A stretch of DNA of 64,000 nt from Obscuribacter phosphatis_A (GTDB lineage Bacteria; Cyanobacteriota; Vampirovibrionia; Obscuribacterales; Obscuribacteraceae): positions 1 to 64,000 of the forward strand of contig JAFLCK010000014.1 in the NCBI GenBank assembly GCA_017303615.1, given 5' to 3'. This document shows positions 1-8,608 of the stretch, in pieces. Position 1 is the first letter of the stretch. Each line of letters opens with the position of its first letter. Position numbers and translations under genes: made by a program. Under the pieces are notes generated by a model that saw only the letters and a list, made by a program, of their open reading frames with translations, ran no database searches and was not told the origin of the DNA.

Positions 1-2198
1 AAAGATTCTGGTGACTTAGAGGAAGAGGAGCTGTTTAGAAGCTTGTTGAGACTGCCTCGACAGTAATTTATGATCAATGTTCTTAGCTTGAAATTTGCAA
101 ATGGCTCTTCTTCTAGTTTGTCGAAGTCACAATTGTCTAAAAGGACTACTTCTGGTTTGAAGTCGGTGATTATTTTGCTGCAAGCAAGAAGTTGCTCGTT
201 TCCGGATAGAGTTAAACCCTGAATTTTTTGGAAGGCTGAGGGAACAAGGCTTAATACTTGTTTGGGTGAAGCAGTAAGGGTATGAAGACTGAGGGCATCG
301 ACGCTCTCCGGTCCGAATCCTAGAAGTAGCGATTCATTTCCGATAATCGGATCTAGTGGTAGTAAGGTGACTAAACGGTTGCTTTCAAATGAGACATCGC
401 CAAAACCACCGTATATGGTGATTTGTCCTTCATCGTCAAGCTTTATTAGATTCTTTATGCCAATATTCTGACTATATGTTTTGGGCAGGCAAATGTTAAC
501 ATTTCCCACGTCCACAAAGAATAGGTATCTTAAAAACACTTCCTGAAAATCAAGCCTACGGTCAAAAGTTAACAGTGCAAATGGCACGCCTTCTCCCTTT
601 AGCGGAGGAAAAGAAAAATTCCTGTAGCGTTTTCCCTTCGAACTAATTGTGTTGGGGTGCTCAAAAGCTCTGTAATACTTTACAGAAGGAATTTTTTTGC
701 TCTCTGTAATTGGATAATCTTGAGCTATTGGATTCTCTAATCTAGAAAGGGCAGCAATCTCTGAACTCGAGGTTTTCCTAATCTTATTTTTGGTTGGGGT
801 CCGCAAGAATAATCCCATCAGAGAGACAAAGCAAATAGCTGTTAGCACTCCTAGAATGAGGAAATATCGCGGTTTTATGGCGCTTGCTGAGTTTTTATTT
901 TCGCTTTCATCTTCCAGAAACTTCAACTCGGCTGCCGCATGTTGAAGGGCTTTGTCCTCCATGATGCGCTTTAGGTCGATAATCAGTTCACTGGCATTTT
1001 GATAGCGGCGGTCTGCTTCTTTGTGCATGCACTTTTGTACGACGGCATCGATTTCGATGGGCATATCGATATCGGTACGATCGGCGAGCAAGGGTGTATC
1101 ATCATCAAGATGCATTGCTACTGTTGTGTCGTAATCGTCGGCGACGAAGGGCGGCTCGCCGCAGAGCGTTTCAAAAATTGAGCAGCCCAGGCTGTAGATG
1201 TCTGATCTGGCATCGAGGGGCTCGCCCCTGATTTGTTCGGGGCTCATATAAGGGGCGCTGCCCACAACCAGGTCTTGTTTTTCTTGCTTACTATTTTTGT
1301 CGTTTAACTGAGAAATGCCAAAGTCGAGAATTTTGACCAAGATATCGCCTTCGTCAGTTTTTTCAACCATGATATTGGCTGGCTTGATATCTTTGTGCAC
1401 AACACCCTTGCGGTGGGCATAGCTTAGACCTTCGGCGGCTTTGATAAAGACTTCCAGGGTGGCGCCGATACTAAGAGAACCAACCTGCAAGATAATCTCT
1501 TCGAGGGTGAGACCGTCCACATAGTCCATGGCATAGAAAGGTAAGACGCCTTGGTGCAGACCGAGGTCATAGATTTGACAGATGGTCGGGTGGGTGAGAA
1601 TGCTGTTGAGCTTTGCCTCTTGCTTGAACTGAGACCAACTTTCTGGTGACACCATAGAAGGCAACAAAAACTTGAGGGCGACTGTGCGCGCCAGTCTTTC
1701 GTGCCTGGCGCGGTAGACGAGACCCATGCCGCCTTGACCGGCTTGTTCGATGAGAACAAAGTCGCCGCCGATGCGGTCGCCTGGTTTGAGTTGGACAATG
1801 GCGGCGTCGGCTTTAGTAAGAGTAGCGCCGCGGGTGCGCATGCGAGTGGCGTTGTCGCGCCTGCGCTTGGTAAGAGAAGCAGGCGGTCTAAAGCGCGTCT
1901 GCATATCGAAGCGCGGAGTCTTGGGTTTGGGATTGGCACAACTGCAGCGCAGGTCAACTAAGAGCATGCTGGTGAGGCTGCCGGCGCGTTTGGCTTTGGC
2001 GATGACTTTGCCGCAGTTGGCGCAAGACTGAGATTCTACTTTGGCTTTACTGGCTTTGCGGGCGCCAGCCGTGGCGGTGTTTTCGGTAAGGTGGCACTGA
2101 CAGTGCATATCGATAAAGACAAAAGAAGTGAACGACCCACGCCTTTCTTGCGATAGAAAGGGCAAATGGCAGTTCTTGCAGACTTCTTTTGATGACAT
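1..2198 (-). CDS. Ser/Thr protein kinase with duplicated N-terminal Cys-rich module (partial, C-terminus off the left edge)
   Basis: The frame reads open from ATG at 2198 (minus) to the window edge, about 732 codons, with no stop. Residues 7-35 and about 63-91 are two copies of a CxxC-X22-CxC module that share an internal R-x-GS-x-TS pattern, probably zinc-binding. A PknB-type kinase domain follows: glycine loop GQGGMG at about 154-159, HKD at 268-270 (HRD variant), DFG near 292, and YMSPEQ in the activation segment. One membrane segment lies at about 445-465. The C-terminal part, presumably outside the membrane, contains leucine-rich-like stretches and is cut off. The gene starts 32 bp after the stop of another kinase on the same strand, so the two may be co-transcribed. 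Kinase assignment is firm. The ligand or substrate is unknown. Confidence 0.9.
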   Translation of the reverse strand, partial: MSSKEVCKNCHLPFLSQERRGSFTSFVFIDMHCQCHLTENTATAGARKASKAKVESQSCANCGKVIAKAKRAGSLTSMLLVDLRCSCANPKPKTPRFDMQTRFRPPASLTKRRRDNATRMRTRGATLTKADAAIVQLKPGDRIGGDFVLIEQAGQGGMGLVYRARHERLARTVALKFLLPSMVSPESWSQFKQEAKLNSILTHPTICQIYDLGLHQGVLPFYAMDYVDGLTLEEIILQVGSLSIGATLEVFIKAAEGLSYAHRKGVVHKDIKPANIMVEKTDEGDILVKILDFGISQLNDKNSKQEKQDLVVGSAPYMSPEQIRGEPLDARSDIYSLGCSIFETLCGEPPFVADDYDTTVAMHLDDDTPLLADRTDIDMPIEIDAVVQKCMHKEADRRYQNASELIIDLKRIMEDKALQHAAAELKFLEDESENKNSASAIKPRYFLILGVLTAICFVSLMGLFLRTPTKNKIRKTSSSEIAALSRLENPIAQDYPITESKKIPSVKYYRAFEHPNTISSKGKRYRNFSFPPLKGEGVPFALLTFDRRLDFQEVFLRYLFFVDVGNVNICLPKTYSQNIGIKNLIKLDDEGQITIYGGFGDVSFESNRLVTLLPLDPIIGNESLLLGFGPESVDALSLHTLTASPKQVLSLVPSAFQKIQGLTLSGNEQLLACSKIITDFKPEVVLLDNCDFDKLEEEPFANFKLRTLIINYCRGSLNKLLNSSSSSKSPES

Positions 2199-2230
2199 TC
2201 TAGGTTATTAAGTAAACTTCCCGGAGTAAA

Positions 2231-3253
2231 TTACTTCGCGTGCCCAATCTGCTCTAGTGCCTCATACAATGCCAGTGCTGTTTGAAAACGTTTGTCGGGT
2301 TCCTTTTGCAGGCAGCGCGCAATTAGATCCTCTAGAACTTGAGGGAATTGCCTCTCACCTTTTTCTTCGCTTAAACGAGGCGGTTGGTCATGCACTCTCT
2401 TGAGCATTGTTTCCATGGCATTGCGCCCACGAAGCGGCGTCTGGCCAGTTAGTGCTTCATACATCATGCAGCCTAAGGCATAAACCTCAGATCTACAGTC
2501 GGCTTCTTCGCCATAACACTGCTCGGGACTCATATAGAGGGGGCTGCCGAAAATTTCACCTGGTTGGGTGAGGTCTTGCAGCAAATCTTCGGTCTCTCTA
2601 TCGATTTCTCTTGCCGTCAAAAGATTCTTTAAGGCAGAGGCGCTCGTCGGGCAAATTTCGCCTGTTCGTGCACAGGCTTTGGCTATACCAAAATCGACTA
2701 TCTTAATCTGCCCGCAATCTGTTTTCATAATGTTGCTGGGTTTCATGTCTCGGTGCACCACATTGGCGCCGTGGGCATAGCTTAGCCCCCGGCAGACTTC
2801 TAGAAATATGCTAGTGAACTGCTCGACTGGTAAAAAGCCCTGTCTCTGAATTATTTCAGCCAAGCTCTCGCCAACAAGATACTCCATGACAATGTAAGGT
2901 TCGTTCGCCTCGGTTAGACCAAAATCGCTCACTGCAACAATATTGTCGTGCCTTAGTGAAATGGCAAGTTCTGCTTCCCTTTCAAATCTTTTGCGGGAGA
3001 TTTTGTCGTCCTTGAGATGGTTGTGCATTACTTTTACAGCACAAGTGCTGTCTTTTCTTTGGTCCTGGGCTTTGAAGACTCTGCCCATACCTCCTGTGCC
3101 GACTTCCTCTTGCAAGAGATAGCGACCAGCCAGAACCAGGTTTTGAGGCTGTCCGCCCAGGCGGTTCAGACCCTCCTGCATTGAGGGTAGTTTCCGCTTT
3201 ACCGTTTTATCTTCCGCTTGGCTCAATGCATCCCCGCTTTTGCTCGGTTCCAT
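2231..3253 (-). CDS. Soluble Ser/Thr protein kinase (PknB family)
   Basis: 340 residues. The kinase domain fills most of the protein: glycine loop GTGGMG at about 52-57, Lys74, HRD at 167-169, DFG at 187-189, and SPLYMSPEQ after the activation loop. The stretch between DFG and SPLYMSPEQ is roughly 20-25 residues longer than in the other kinases of this window and contains two Cys and several Thr/Ser. No membrane segment is visible and the protein ends soon after the kinase fold, so it is probably cytosolic. The ATG at 3253 lacks a clear Shine-Dalgarno site. It lies directly upstream of the zinc-module kinase on the same strand, a likely two-gene kinase unit. Confidence 0.92.
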   Translation of the reverse strand: MEPSKSGDALSQAEDKTVKRKLPSMQEGLNRLGGQPQNLVLAGRYLLQEEVGTGGMGRVFKAQDQRKDSTCAVKVMHNHLKDDKISRKRFEREAELAISLRHDNIVAVSDFGLTEANEPYIVMEYLVGESLAEIIQRQGFLPVEQFTSIFLEVCRGLSYAHGANVVHRDMKPSNIMKTDCGQIKIVDFGIAKACARTGEICPTSASALKNLLTAREIDRETEDLLQDLTQPGEIFGSPLYMSPEQCYGEEADCRSEVYALGCMMYEALTGQTPLRGRNAMETMLKRVHDQPPRLSEEKGERQFPQVLEDLIARCLQKEPDKRFQTALALYEALEQIGHAK

Positions 3254-3350
3254 CAGGGCTATATTTTAAGGCATTAAGCTCCCTCATTGATAGCTTTCCC
3301 GCGTAGCGTTCAGATTTAAGCACCGCCGCTCACTGCTTATCACTAGCAAA

Positions 3351-3380
3351 GAAGGAGAACCTTTGTTTCGGTTCTCCTTC
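3351..3380 (-). terminator. Rho-independent terminator-like hairpin
   Basis: An 11-bp perfect stem (GAAGGAGAACC with GGTTCTCCTTC) encloses an 8-nt loop. It lies just after the stop of the beta-helix gene on the minus strand and is followed on that strand by a T-rich run. Confidence 0.8.
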
Positions 3381-3402
3381 CTTCTTCCCATCTATTTCAG
3401 CT

Positions 3403-4758
3403 TTAGGCGAGCTTGACGCCGTTGAAATAGATGTCCTGCCAGACGTCGTTATATGCGTACATCTGCCAGGCTCCGACCGAGCGATCGCCATTGACGATAT
3501 TGTTGTTGGCGCGATGATTTCTGCCGCCTAAAAGACCGGGTGGCACATTATTGCCGACTGGATAGTTGATCACATTGTTTGAGACTTCGATATTGTAGGC
3601 GGAGTTTCCTTCTACCATCAAGGGTGCAGAAGACCACTCATCTATTGTGATATCTATGTTGTTGCCGGTGCAAACAAGATTCTGGCTTTCGTACATACTG
3701 ACTGAATCACTCTTGAATAGTCCGTTAATGCGATTGCCTTCGATGCGTCCGCCGTTGACATGATCGAACTCAACTGCGGTGGTATCAAACTTTTCTCTCC
3801 AATCAAAGTCGTGCAGCCAGTTGCCTTTTACGGTTATATTGCTCGATCTGTCGGCGAGAATGCCGCGACTGCCGCCGGTTATTTCAGAGTTTTCGATGGT
3901 GACGTTGTCGGCTCCATTAATTGATACTGCCGGTCCTTGATCGCCCTTGATGCGGGCATTGCGAATCACCACATTGTCGCTGGTGATTGAAAGTGGTGGA
4001 ATCTCGTTGCCTTTGGCATCGATGACCAACATGCCTCCTTCGTATCTGGCATATTCTCTCAGCCCTTCCGGTAATGACTCTGGACGCGATCCTCTGCCGA
4101 TTTCCACTCGCGCTCTGCCTCCTTCCAAACCGGGGCGTGGCTGAAAGTCGATAGTGTCGCCAACGGTGTCACCGCCGGTGTCGGAAACGGGGGGCTCTTC
4201 CGGTCTGATTGTTGGGGTGTCGACCGGCGGAGCAATAGGTGTCGTTTCTGGTGGATTCGGGGGTGGCGATATTGTACAGTCGCCATCAGGAATGCATGAA
4301 TCTATAGGTGGGCATTGGTCGTCGGTCTCTGTCGGCTGTGGCGGCAAAATAGTGCAATCGTATTCAGTTTGTTCAATAGGAGTACATGACTGCGTAGGCG
4401 GACAAGAATCTGCAGGCAGACAAGAATCTGCAGGCAGACAAGAATCTACAGGCAGACAAGAATCTGCAGGCGGACAAGAATCTGCAGGCGGACAAGAATC
4501 TACAGGTGGGCAATCACCGGTAGTATCTGCCTGTTGATTTTGACTAGGCGTGCTTGCGCAATTGTCGTCACCAAAATCGATGACACAGTCAGGCAGAACG
4601 CCGCAGTGCACCAGTGCTTCGCTGTTGCCTCGGTTGTCGCTTAGGCAGGTGCTGTCTTGCCAGTCTTTTATGCAGTTGCTTGATAAGTTGCTTTCTTGGG
4701 CTTCGGTTGGTTTTATGGGCGAGTCAAATTGCGCTTCTGCGCAGGAATTTTGGCGCAT
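3403..4758 (-). CDS. Cys/Pro-repeat protein with right-handed parallel beta-helix domain
   Basis: 451 residues. The ATG at 4758 has a good SD (AGGAG, 7 nt upstream). Residues 1-80 are Cys-rich. A run of hexapeptides of the type P-x-D-S-C-x follows (PPADSC, LPVDSC, LPADSC), encoded by an 18-bp DNA repeat near 4380-4510, then a Pro/Thr-rich linker. From about residue 230 to the end is a beta-helix with repeated N-x-V/I-I turns (PbH1-like), as in pectate-lyase-fold and surface carbohydrate-active proteins. No signal peptide or membrane segment is evident, so localisation is unclear. It is followed by a terminator and appears monocistronic. Beta-helix assignment is fairly secure. Enzymatic activity is not established. 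Confidence 0.75.
   Translation of the reverse strand: MRQNSCAEAQFDSPIKPTEAQESNLSSNCIKDWQDSTCLSDNRGNSEALVHCGVLPDCVIDFGDDNCASTPSQNQQADTTGDCPPVDSCPPADSCPPADSCLPVDSCLPADSCLPADSCPPTQSCTPIEQTEYDCTILPPQPTETDDQCPPIDSCIPDGDCTISPPPNPPETTPIAPPVDTPTIRPEEPPVSDTGGDTVGDTIDFQPRPGLEGGRARVEIGRGSRPESLPEGLREYARYEGGMLVIDAKGNEIPPLSITSDNVVIRNARIKGDQGPAVSINGADNVTIENSEITGGSRGILADRSSNITVKGNWLHDFDWREKFDTTAVEFDHVNGGRIEGNRINGLFKSDSVSMYESQNLVCTGNNIDITIDEWSSAPLMVEGNSAYNIEVSNNVINYPVGNNVPPGLLGGRNHRANNNIVNGDRSVGAWQMYAYNDVWQDIYFNGVKLA
4380..4510. repeat. 18-bp tandem repeat encoding Pro/Asp/Ser/Cys hexapeptides
   Basis: About seven copies of an 18-bp unit close to GGACAAGAATCTGCAGGC lie in frame in the beta-helix gene. Variation is mainly at one or two positions (GGC/GGA, GCA/ACA), which suggests recent slippage or unequal exchange. 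Confidence 0.85.
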
Positions 4759-4833
4759 GAGAATACTCCTGAAAGAGGGGATGGGGCAGGAGGCTTTTAG
4801 TAAGCTTAGGTTTTAAGGTTTCCGCCGTTCAAT

Positions 4834-4851
4834 GGCATGATGCATTATGCC
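4834..4851. repeat. 18-bp near-perfect palindrome
   Basis: GGCAT...ATGCC arms surround a central ATGCAT, with one mismatched pair. It sits between the stop of the GT-C gene (4882, minus) and the start of the beta-helix gene (4758, minus), where an operator for the latter could lie. There is no T-run, so it is unlikely to be a terminator. Confidence 0.45.
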
Positions 4852-4881
4852 GATTGATTTTGGCATTATTGTGACTGTGAA

Positions 4882-7503
4882 TCAGTAGACGTCGATACCG
4901 CTTGCCAGTGCTGATGGACAGTAATCTTCCAGAGTAATAGTTATGTTCTTGTACTCTACCTTCTCTTTAGTCTTGGCTTTATATAAATCTCTCATTAGAG
5001 GCTCATGCGCTTTCAGTGTAAGCTCGATTTTTTCTAGGCTAGGTCTGTCTTTGCTAGCAGTATCGTTAAGTAGAACCGGCACGGCAAAGTCGAACCGGTA
5101 TGAATGCTTCTCTAATTCTTTCACTCTGTGGGGGTAGAGCGGCGCGCCCAAGGAGCGTGTCTCACCGGCGCAGTTATAGGTGAGAGTTACGTCTATACCC
5201 GGCTCTGTGGCTGAGCTTGCGCTCTGGGGGTGAGTTTGGCTGCCGACAATTTCGCCCTTGATTCGCAATATAGATTGACCAACTAGCGACTCTTGTGTTG
5301 ATTTGTCTAAGGGAGTAGCAATTGTTTCAGGCTTGTCGGCAGATACTTGTAGACTTATTGAATCTTTTAAAATAATTTGTCTTGACGGATGCGGCACTGC
5401 CGGTAGTGTCACTATTCTTGCCATTGGTTGTTTCTCGATGACAGTACCGCTATCTTTTTCCAGCTTGTGACTGTATTCTAGCCGGCAGTCTGAAAAGCCG
5501 AGGCTGTTTTCAACGCCATAGAACATTTTGTCCCATGAGTAATATCGGGGATCGAACATTTGCAGTCGTCCTTTTACTGCTCTTGCCGCCGGTAGCTCTG
5601 TCCCTTCACTACTGATTGGCGACAAGACCAAGCTTTCGATTTCTTTTTTGTCGTGGCAAGGCAGCTTAATGAGGAAGTATTGATTGGCTTCGATGAGGTT
5701 TAAGTCGGCGGCTGTGCAAAGACTTGAAAATATATATTGGTAAGGCATGATTAAGTGATCATTGCCTATGGGGGCGAGTGTTTTTTGATCATCAAGTAAA
5801 GCTATCGTGCTTATCGCTGGCGCCGATAGCGCTTCGCCGTTGTATTTGATTTTGAACTTGTTGAAAAGACTTTGATATTGTCCAGGCGCGATTAGCAAAT
5901 AGAGTTCTTTGCCCTGCAAGCTTGCATCACCAGCTTGCTTTAGATTTTGCAGCGAAATTGCATAATCATTTTTGAGAGCATAGCTGTCATAGATACGTCC
6001 GTTGGCTGCCAAAGGCAGACTGTTTATAGCTATTAACAAAACAATCGGGACGCCGAAAAACCAATATCGAAGCGATTTTTCCGCTCTTGGTCTAATGGCG
6101 ATAAGAGAGATGATGGCGCCGCTTGCCGCCAACAAAGTATTGAGCCAGCCGGCATGCAGCCTGAGAGAAAGCAGGCAAAGCAAGGTGGCTACTGCCAGTG
6201 GCATTACCAGGGCTTTGTTTTCGCTGCGGCAAAGGGCGGCGATTGCTCGGGCTGCCAGCATGATAAGCACCGGCATGGCTGTGACGAAATAACGAGGCAT
6301 GGCTACAAAAGGAATATAGACAAAATGCAGGGCAATTATTGCTAATGCTACCTTTAGAGAGATATGGCGGTGTTCGTCTTTGGCGGCGGCGGCGAGGAAC
6401 ATTCCGATTGCCGCCAGCGCCAAGATAAGTTGATGATAAAGCGTCTGATTGGCATAGCTAAAGGCGCCAATGGCGGTGCGAAAGTCGTTCCATGGCGCCT
6501 TGATTAGGCGAGGAATTTTGCCTAATGTCAGCTCAAGCCATTTGCGGGTGCTGGTTTTGATGCTCAGCTTTAGGATAGACAAGGGCTTTTCATTGACTAG
6601 CCCGGCATAAATTGGGTAGGGGGCTCGGGTCCAGCCATCACTTTCGGTATCATTGCCCACTGCTACATTAAGGTTGCCTGCTCGGTCTGGACAAAGAGAG
6701 AGGGGGGCTTTAACGGCGCTTTCGAAAAGCAGCCAGGGGCTTACTGATAGAGATGCCGCCATGATAAATAGAGTGGCTTTTTTCTTTTCTTTCTCGGCAA
6801 TTAAGATAAGCAAGGTGGCTAAGCCAAATAGTAATGATAGCGGCAGCAAGGCCGAGCGCAATAGTTGCAATAAAGTGAGTGATACTGCTAGTAGTATCAG
6901 GCTCGGCAGACTTCTTTTGCGCTCTTTGCTTACTCTCAAAAATGCAAAAAGGGCGAGGGTAACGAGAAATATAGCCAGTGTTTCGGTGGTCAGCCTGTGG
7001 CAGTTAATGATAAACCCCGGATAGAGAGCGGCTAGCAGAGCTGCTATCTTGCCTGTGCCTTTGTAGAGTTTTTCGCTGCAGGCGCCAAGCAAAGCTACAG
7101 TGGCCGATGATACAAAGATTTGGATGAGCAAAGGGGCTGTCTGAATGGGCAGAAACTGCTGAAAAGTCTGCAGCCAATGGCTGAGGGCGAGACCGAAGGC
7201 GAGATAAAGAGGAAAGACCGGACCGGCCATAAGCAAACCGCTTATTAGGTTCTTGGTGTTGTCTATAGCTGTATGGCTATCTAGCGCTGTATGGCTATTT
7301 AAGGCGATTTGATATAGTTTTTCTGCAAGCTCTTTGTACTCGTAGGCATCACCTACCAAGCTGAGGTCGGGGTGCAGACCGCAGATATCAAGCCAGTTGA
7401 AAACAAAGGCGCCGCGAATAGCAAAAGCCAAGGCAAACCAGGTTATGGCCACTGTCATAATTGACCGGTTGCTGACAGCCGGGTTGTCTTTATTTTCCTT
7501 CAT
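4882..7503 (-). CDS. GT-C-fold integral membrane glycosyltransferase-like protein
   Basis: 873 residues. The N-terminal half has a dozen or so hydrophobic segments. The first extracytoplasmic loop holds an acidic motif (GDAYEY near residues 52-57) in the position where GT-C enzymes (ArnT/PMT type) carry their catalytic Asp. After about residue 500 comes a large, mostly soluble C-terminal region, probably periplasmic. GT-C enzymes transfer sugars from polyprenyl-phosphate donors. The acceptor here is unknown. The ATG start is divergent from an LRR gene, with a possible -10 (TATAAT) at 7532-7537. No close SD is visible. Confidence 0.7.
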   Translation of the reverse strand: MKENKDNPAVSNRSIMTVAITWFALAFAIRGAFVFNWLDICGLHPDLSLVGDAYEYKELAEKLYQIALNSHTALDSHTAIDNTKNLISGLLMAGPVFPLYLAFGLALSHWLQTFQQFLPIQTAPLLIQIFVSSATVALLGACSEKLYKGTGKIAALLAALYPGFIINCHRLTTETLAIFLVTLALFAFLRVSKERKRSLPSLILLAVSLTLLQLLRSALLPLSLLFGLATLLILIAEKEKKKATLFIMAASLSVSPWLLFESAVKAPLSLCPDRAGNLNVAVGNDTESDGWTRAPYPIYAGLVNEKPLSILKLSIKTSTRKWLELTLGKIPRLIKAPWNDFRTAIGAFSYANQTLYHQLILALAAIGMFLAAAAKDEHRHISLKVALAIIALHFVYIPFVAMPRYFVTAMPVLIMLAARAIAALCRSENKALVMPLAVATLLCLLSLRLHAGWLNTLLAASGAIISLIAIRPRAEKSLRYWFFGVPIVLLIAINSLPLAANGRIYDSYALKNDYAISLQNLKQAGDASLQGKELYLLIAPGQYQSLFNKFKIKYNGEALSAPAISTIALLDDQKTLAPIGNDHLIMPYQYIFSSLCTAADLNLIEANQYFLIKLPCHDKKEIESLVLSPISSEGTELPAARAVKGRLQMFDPRYYSWDKMFYGVENSLGFSDCRLEYSHKLEKDSGTVIEKQPMARIVTLPAVPHPSRQIILKDSISLQVSADKPETIATPLDKSTQESLVGQSILRIKGEIVGSQTHPQSASSATEPGIDVTLTYNCAGETRSLGAPLYPHRVKELEKHSYRFDFAVPVLLNDTASKDRPSLEKIELTLKAHEPLMRDLYKAKTKEKVEYKNITITLEDYCPSALASGIDVY

Positions 7504-7531
7504 CTTTGCTCATGCGCCGAGGCAGCTTAGG

Positions 7532-7537
7532 ATTATA
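7532..7537 (-). promoter_or_regulatory. Candidate -10 box for the GT-C gene
   Basis: TATAAT on the minus strand, about 28 nt before the ATG at 7503. A weak -35 (GCGACA) lies 18 bp further upstream. It forms a divergent pair with the plus-strand TATAAT at 7575-7580. Confidence 0.4.
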
Positions 7538-7574
7538 GACGAACTAATTTGCCGTTGTCGCTTGCTTCTACATA

Positions 7575-7580
7575 TATAAT
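7575..7580 (+). promoter_or_regulatory. -10 box placed for leaderless transcription of the LRR gene
   Basis: A perfect TATAAT ends 7 nt before the ATG at 7588, so transcription would begin at or next to the start codon. There is no SD. The same TATAAT-N7-ATG layout occurs at 36041-36054. Confidence 0.45.
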
Positions 7581-7587
7581 TGAAGCA

Positions 7588-8607
7588 ATGAAGGTTCTGC
7601 TCAACTTAATGGAAACCCTTAGCCGCTATTTGCCTTTACTGGCAAGCATGCTGGTGCTTTGCTTTGCACCGGCGAGGGCATCAGATGTAAGCGAAAACAT
7701 CGCCGAGGTGAAGATGCCCTTGCGACCGGCTCGTGTACTCAAGTTTCCGGTGCAATCGGTCGGTGGGCTGGCAATTTATAAGTACCATAAAGATCACAGT
7801 CAGCCTCTCAAGTTAGAAGGCAATGTCAAAGCCAGCGGCATGGTCAAGGTGCCGGAAGGTCGCTATGTGGTTTATTTCCCCAACCACTTTTTCTTTGCGA
7901 ATCCCTCGTGCATCAGTAATCTAGCCCCCGATAGTTTGGATTTTGTGGTAGTGCGTTATGCTTCTTTGCAGGACTCTGAAGAAGGTCGCTCCGACCCCGC
8001 CGTTGCCAGCTTGGCTCGCTTTACCGGCCTTACTGGCTTAGATTTAGAGCAGTCTGAGCTTACCGACAAAGGTATTATCCCTTTGAAGTCTTTGAAAGAT
8101 TTGCAAGTTCTCTATCTTTTCGGCAATATGGTAGAGGGCGATTTTTTCAAAGATTTTGCCGGCTTGAAGAAACTAAGAATATTAGGGCTGCAAGGCAATA
8201 CGATTGCACCGCGCAACATGCCTTATTTGGCTGGTTTGCAAAGTTTAGAAGTGCTTGCCATTTCGCGGGCGCATTTGACTGCAGCCAGTGCCGCCCCCAT
8301 AGGTAAGCTAAGCAATTTGCAGAGCTTGCATCTTGCTGGCAATACAAAACTGTCTGATGATTTTCTGCCCACCCTGAAAGCTCTTAAGAAGCTTACTTCT
8401 CTTAATGTTGATGGCTGTGGATTTTCCAAAGAAGGTTTCAAAAAAATTGAAGCTTTGCCGATCGCCAAGATCATACCGTCGATCAAGCATGCCAACGCCC
8501 GTGCCGAAAAGGAAAAGGCCGCTGCTGCAAAGTCTGAAACCTACGGCAAGAAATTGCAGAGCAACGAGTATATCTTTAGCCCGATAAGCCGAGATAAAGG
8601 GCTTTAG
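7588..8607 (+). CDS. Secreted leucine-rich-repeat protein
   Basis: 339 residues from ATG 7588. An in-frame TTG at 7549 was rejected because it lies upstream of the -10 and would spoil the signal peptide. The N-terminus has a typical signal peptide ending near APARA/SD. Residues of about 150-300 form LRR units with the ribonuclease-inhibitor-like spacing L-x-x-L-x-L-x-x-x (for example LTGLDLEQSELTDKGI, LQVLYLFGN, LRILGLQGN). The tail is Lys/Ala-rich. Probably periplasmic or surface exposed, with a binding rather than enzymatic role. Its stop lies one base from the convergent GT87 stop. Confidence 0.8.
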   Translation: MKVLLNLMETLSRYLPLLASMLVLCFAPARASDVSENIAEVKMPLRPARVLKFPVQSVGGLAIYKYHKDHSQPLKLEGNVKASGMVKVPEGRYVVYFPNHFFFANPSCISNLAPDSLDFVVVRYASLQDSEEGRSDPAVASLARFTGLTGLDLEQSELTDKGIIPLKSLKDLQVLYLFGNMVEGDFFKDFAGLKKLRILGLQGNTIAPRNMPYLAGLQSLEVLAISRAHLTAASAAPIGKLSNLQSLHLAGNTKLSDDFLPTLKALKKLTSLNVDGCGFSKEGFKKIEALPIAKIIPSIKHANARAEKEKAAAAKSETYGKKLQSNEYIFSPISRDKGL

Positions 8608-8608
8608 A

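Noticed and set aside
1424..2031. Open frames of 86-177 codons near the left end
   Set aside because: They are other-frame or antisense shadows of the partial kinase, whose own frame is continuous and has all kinase motifs.
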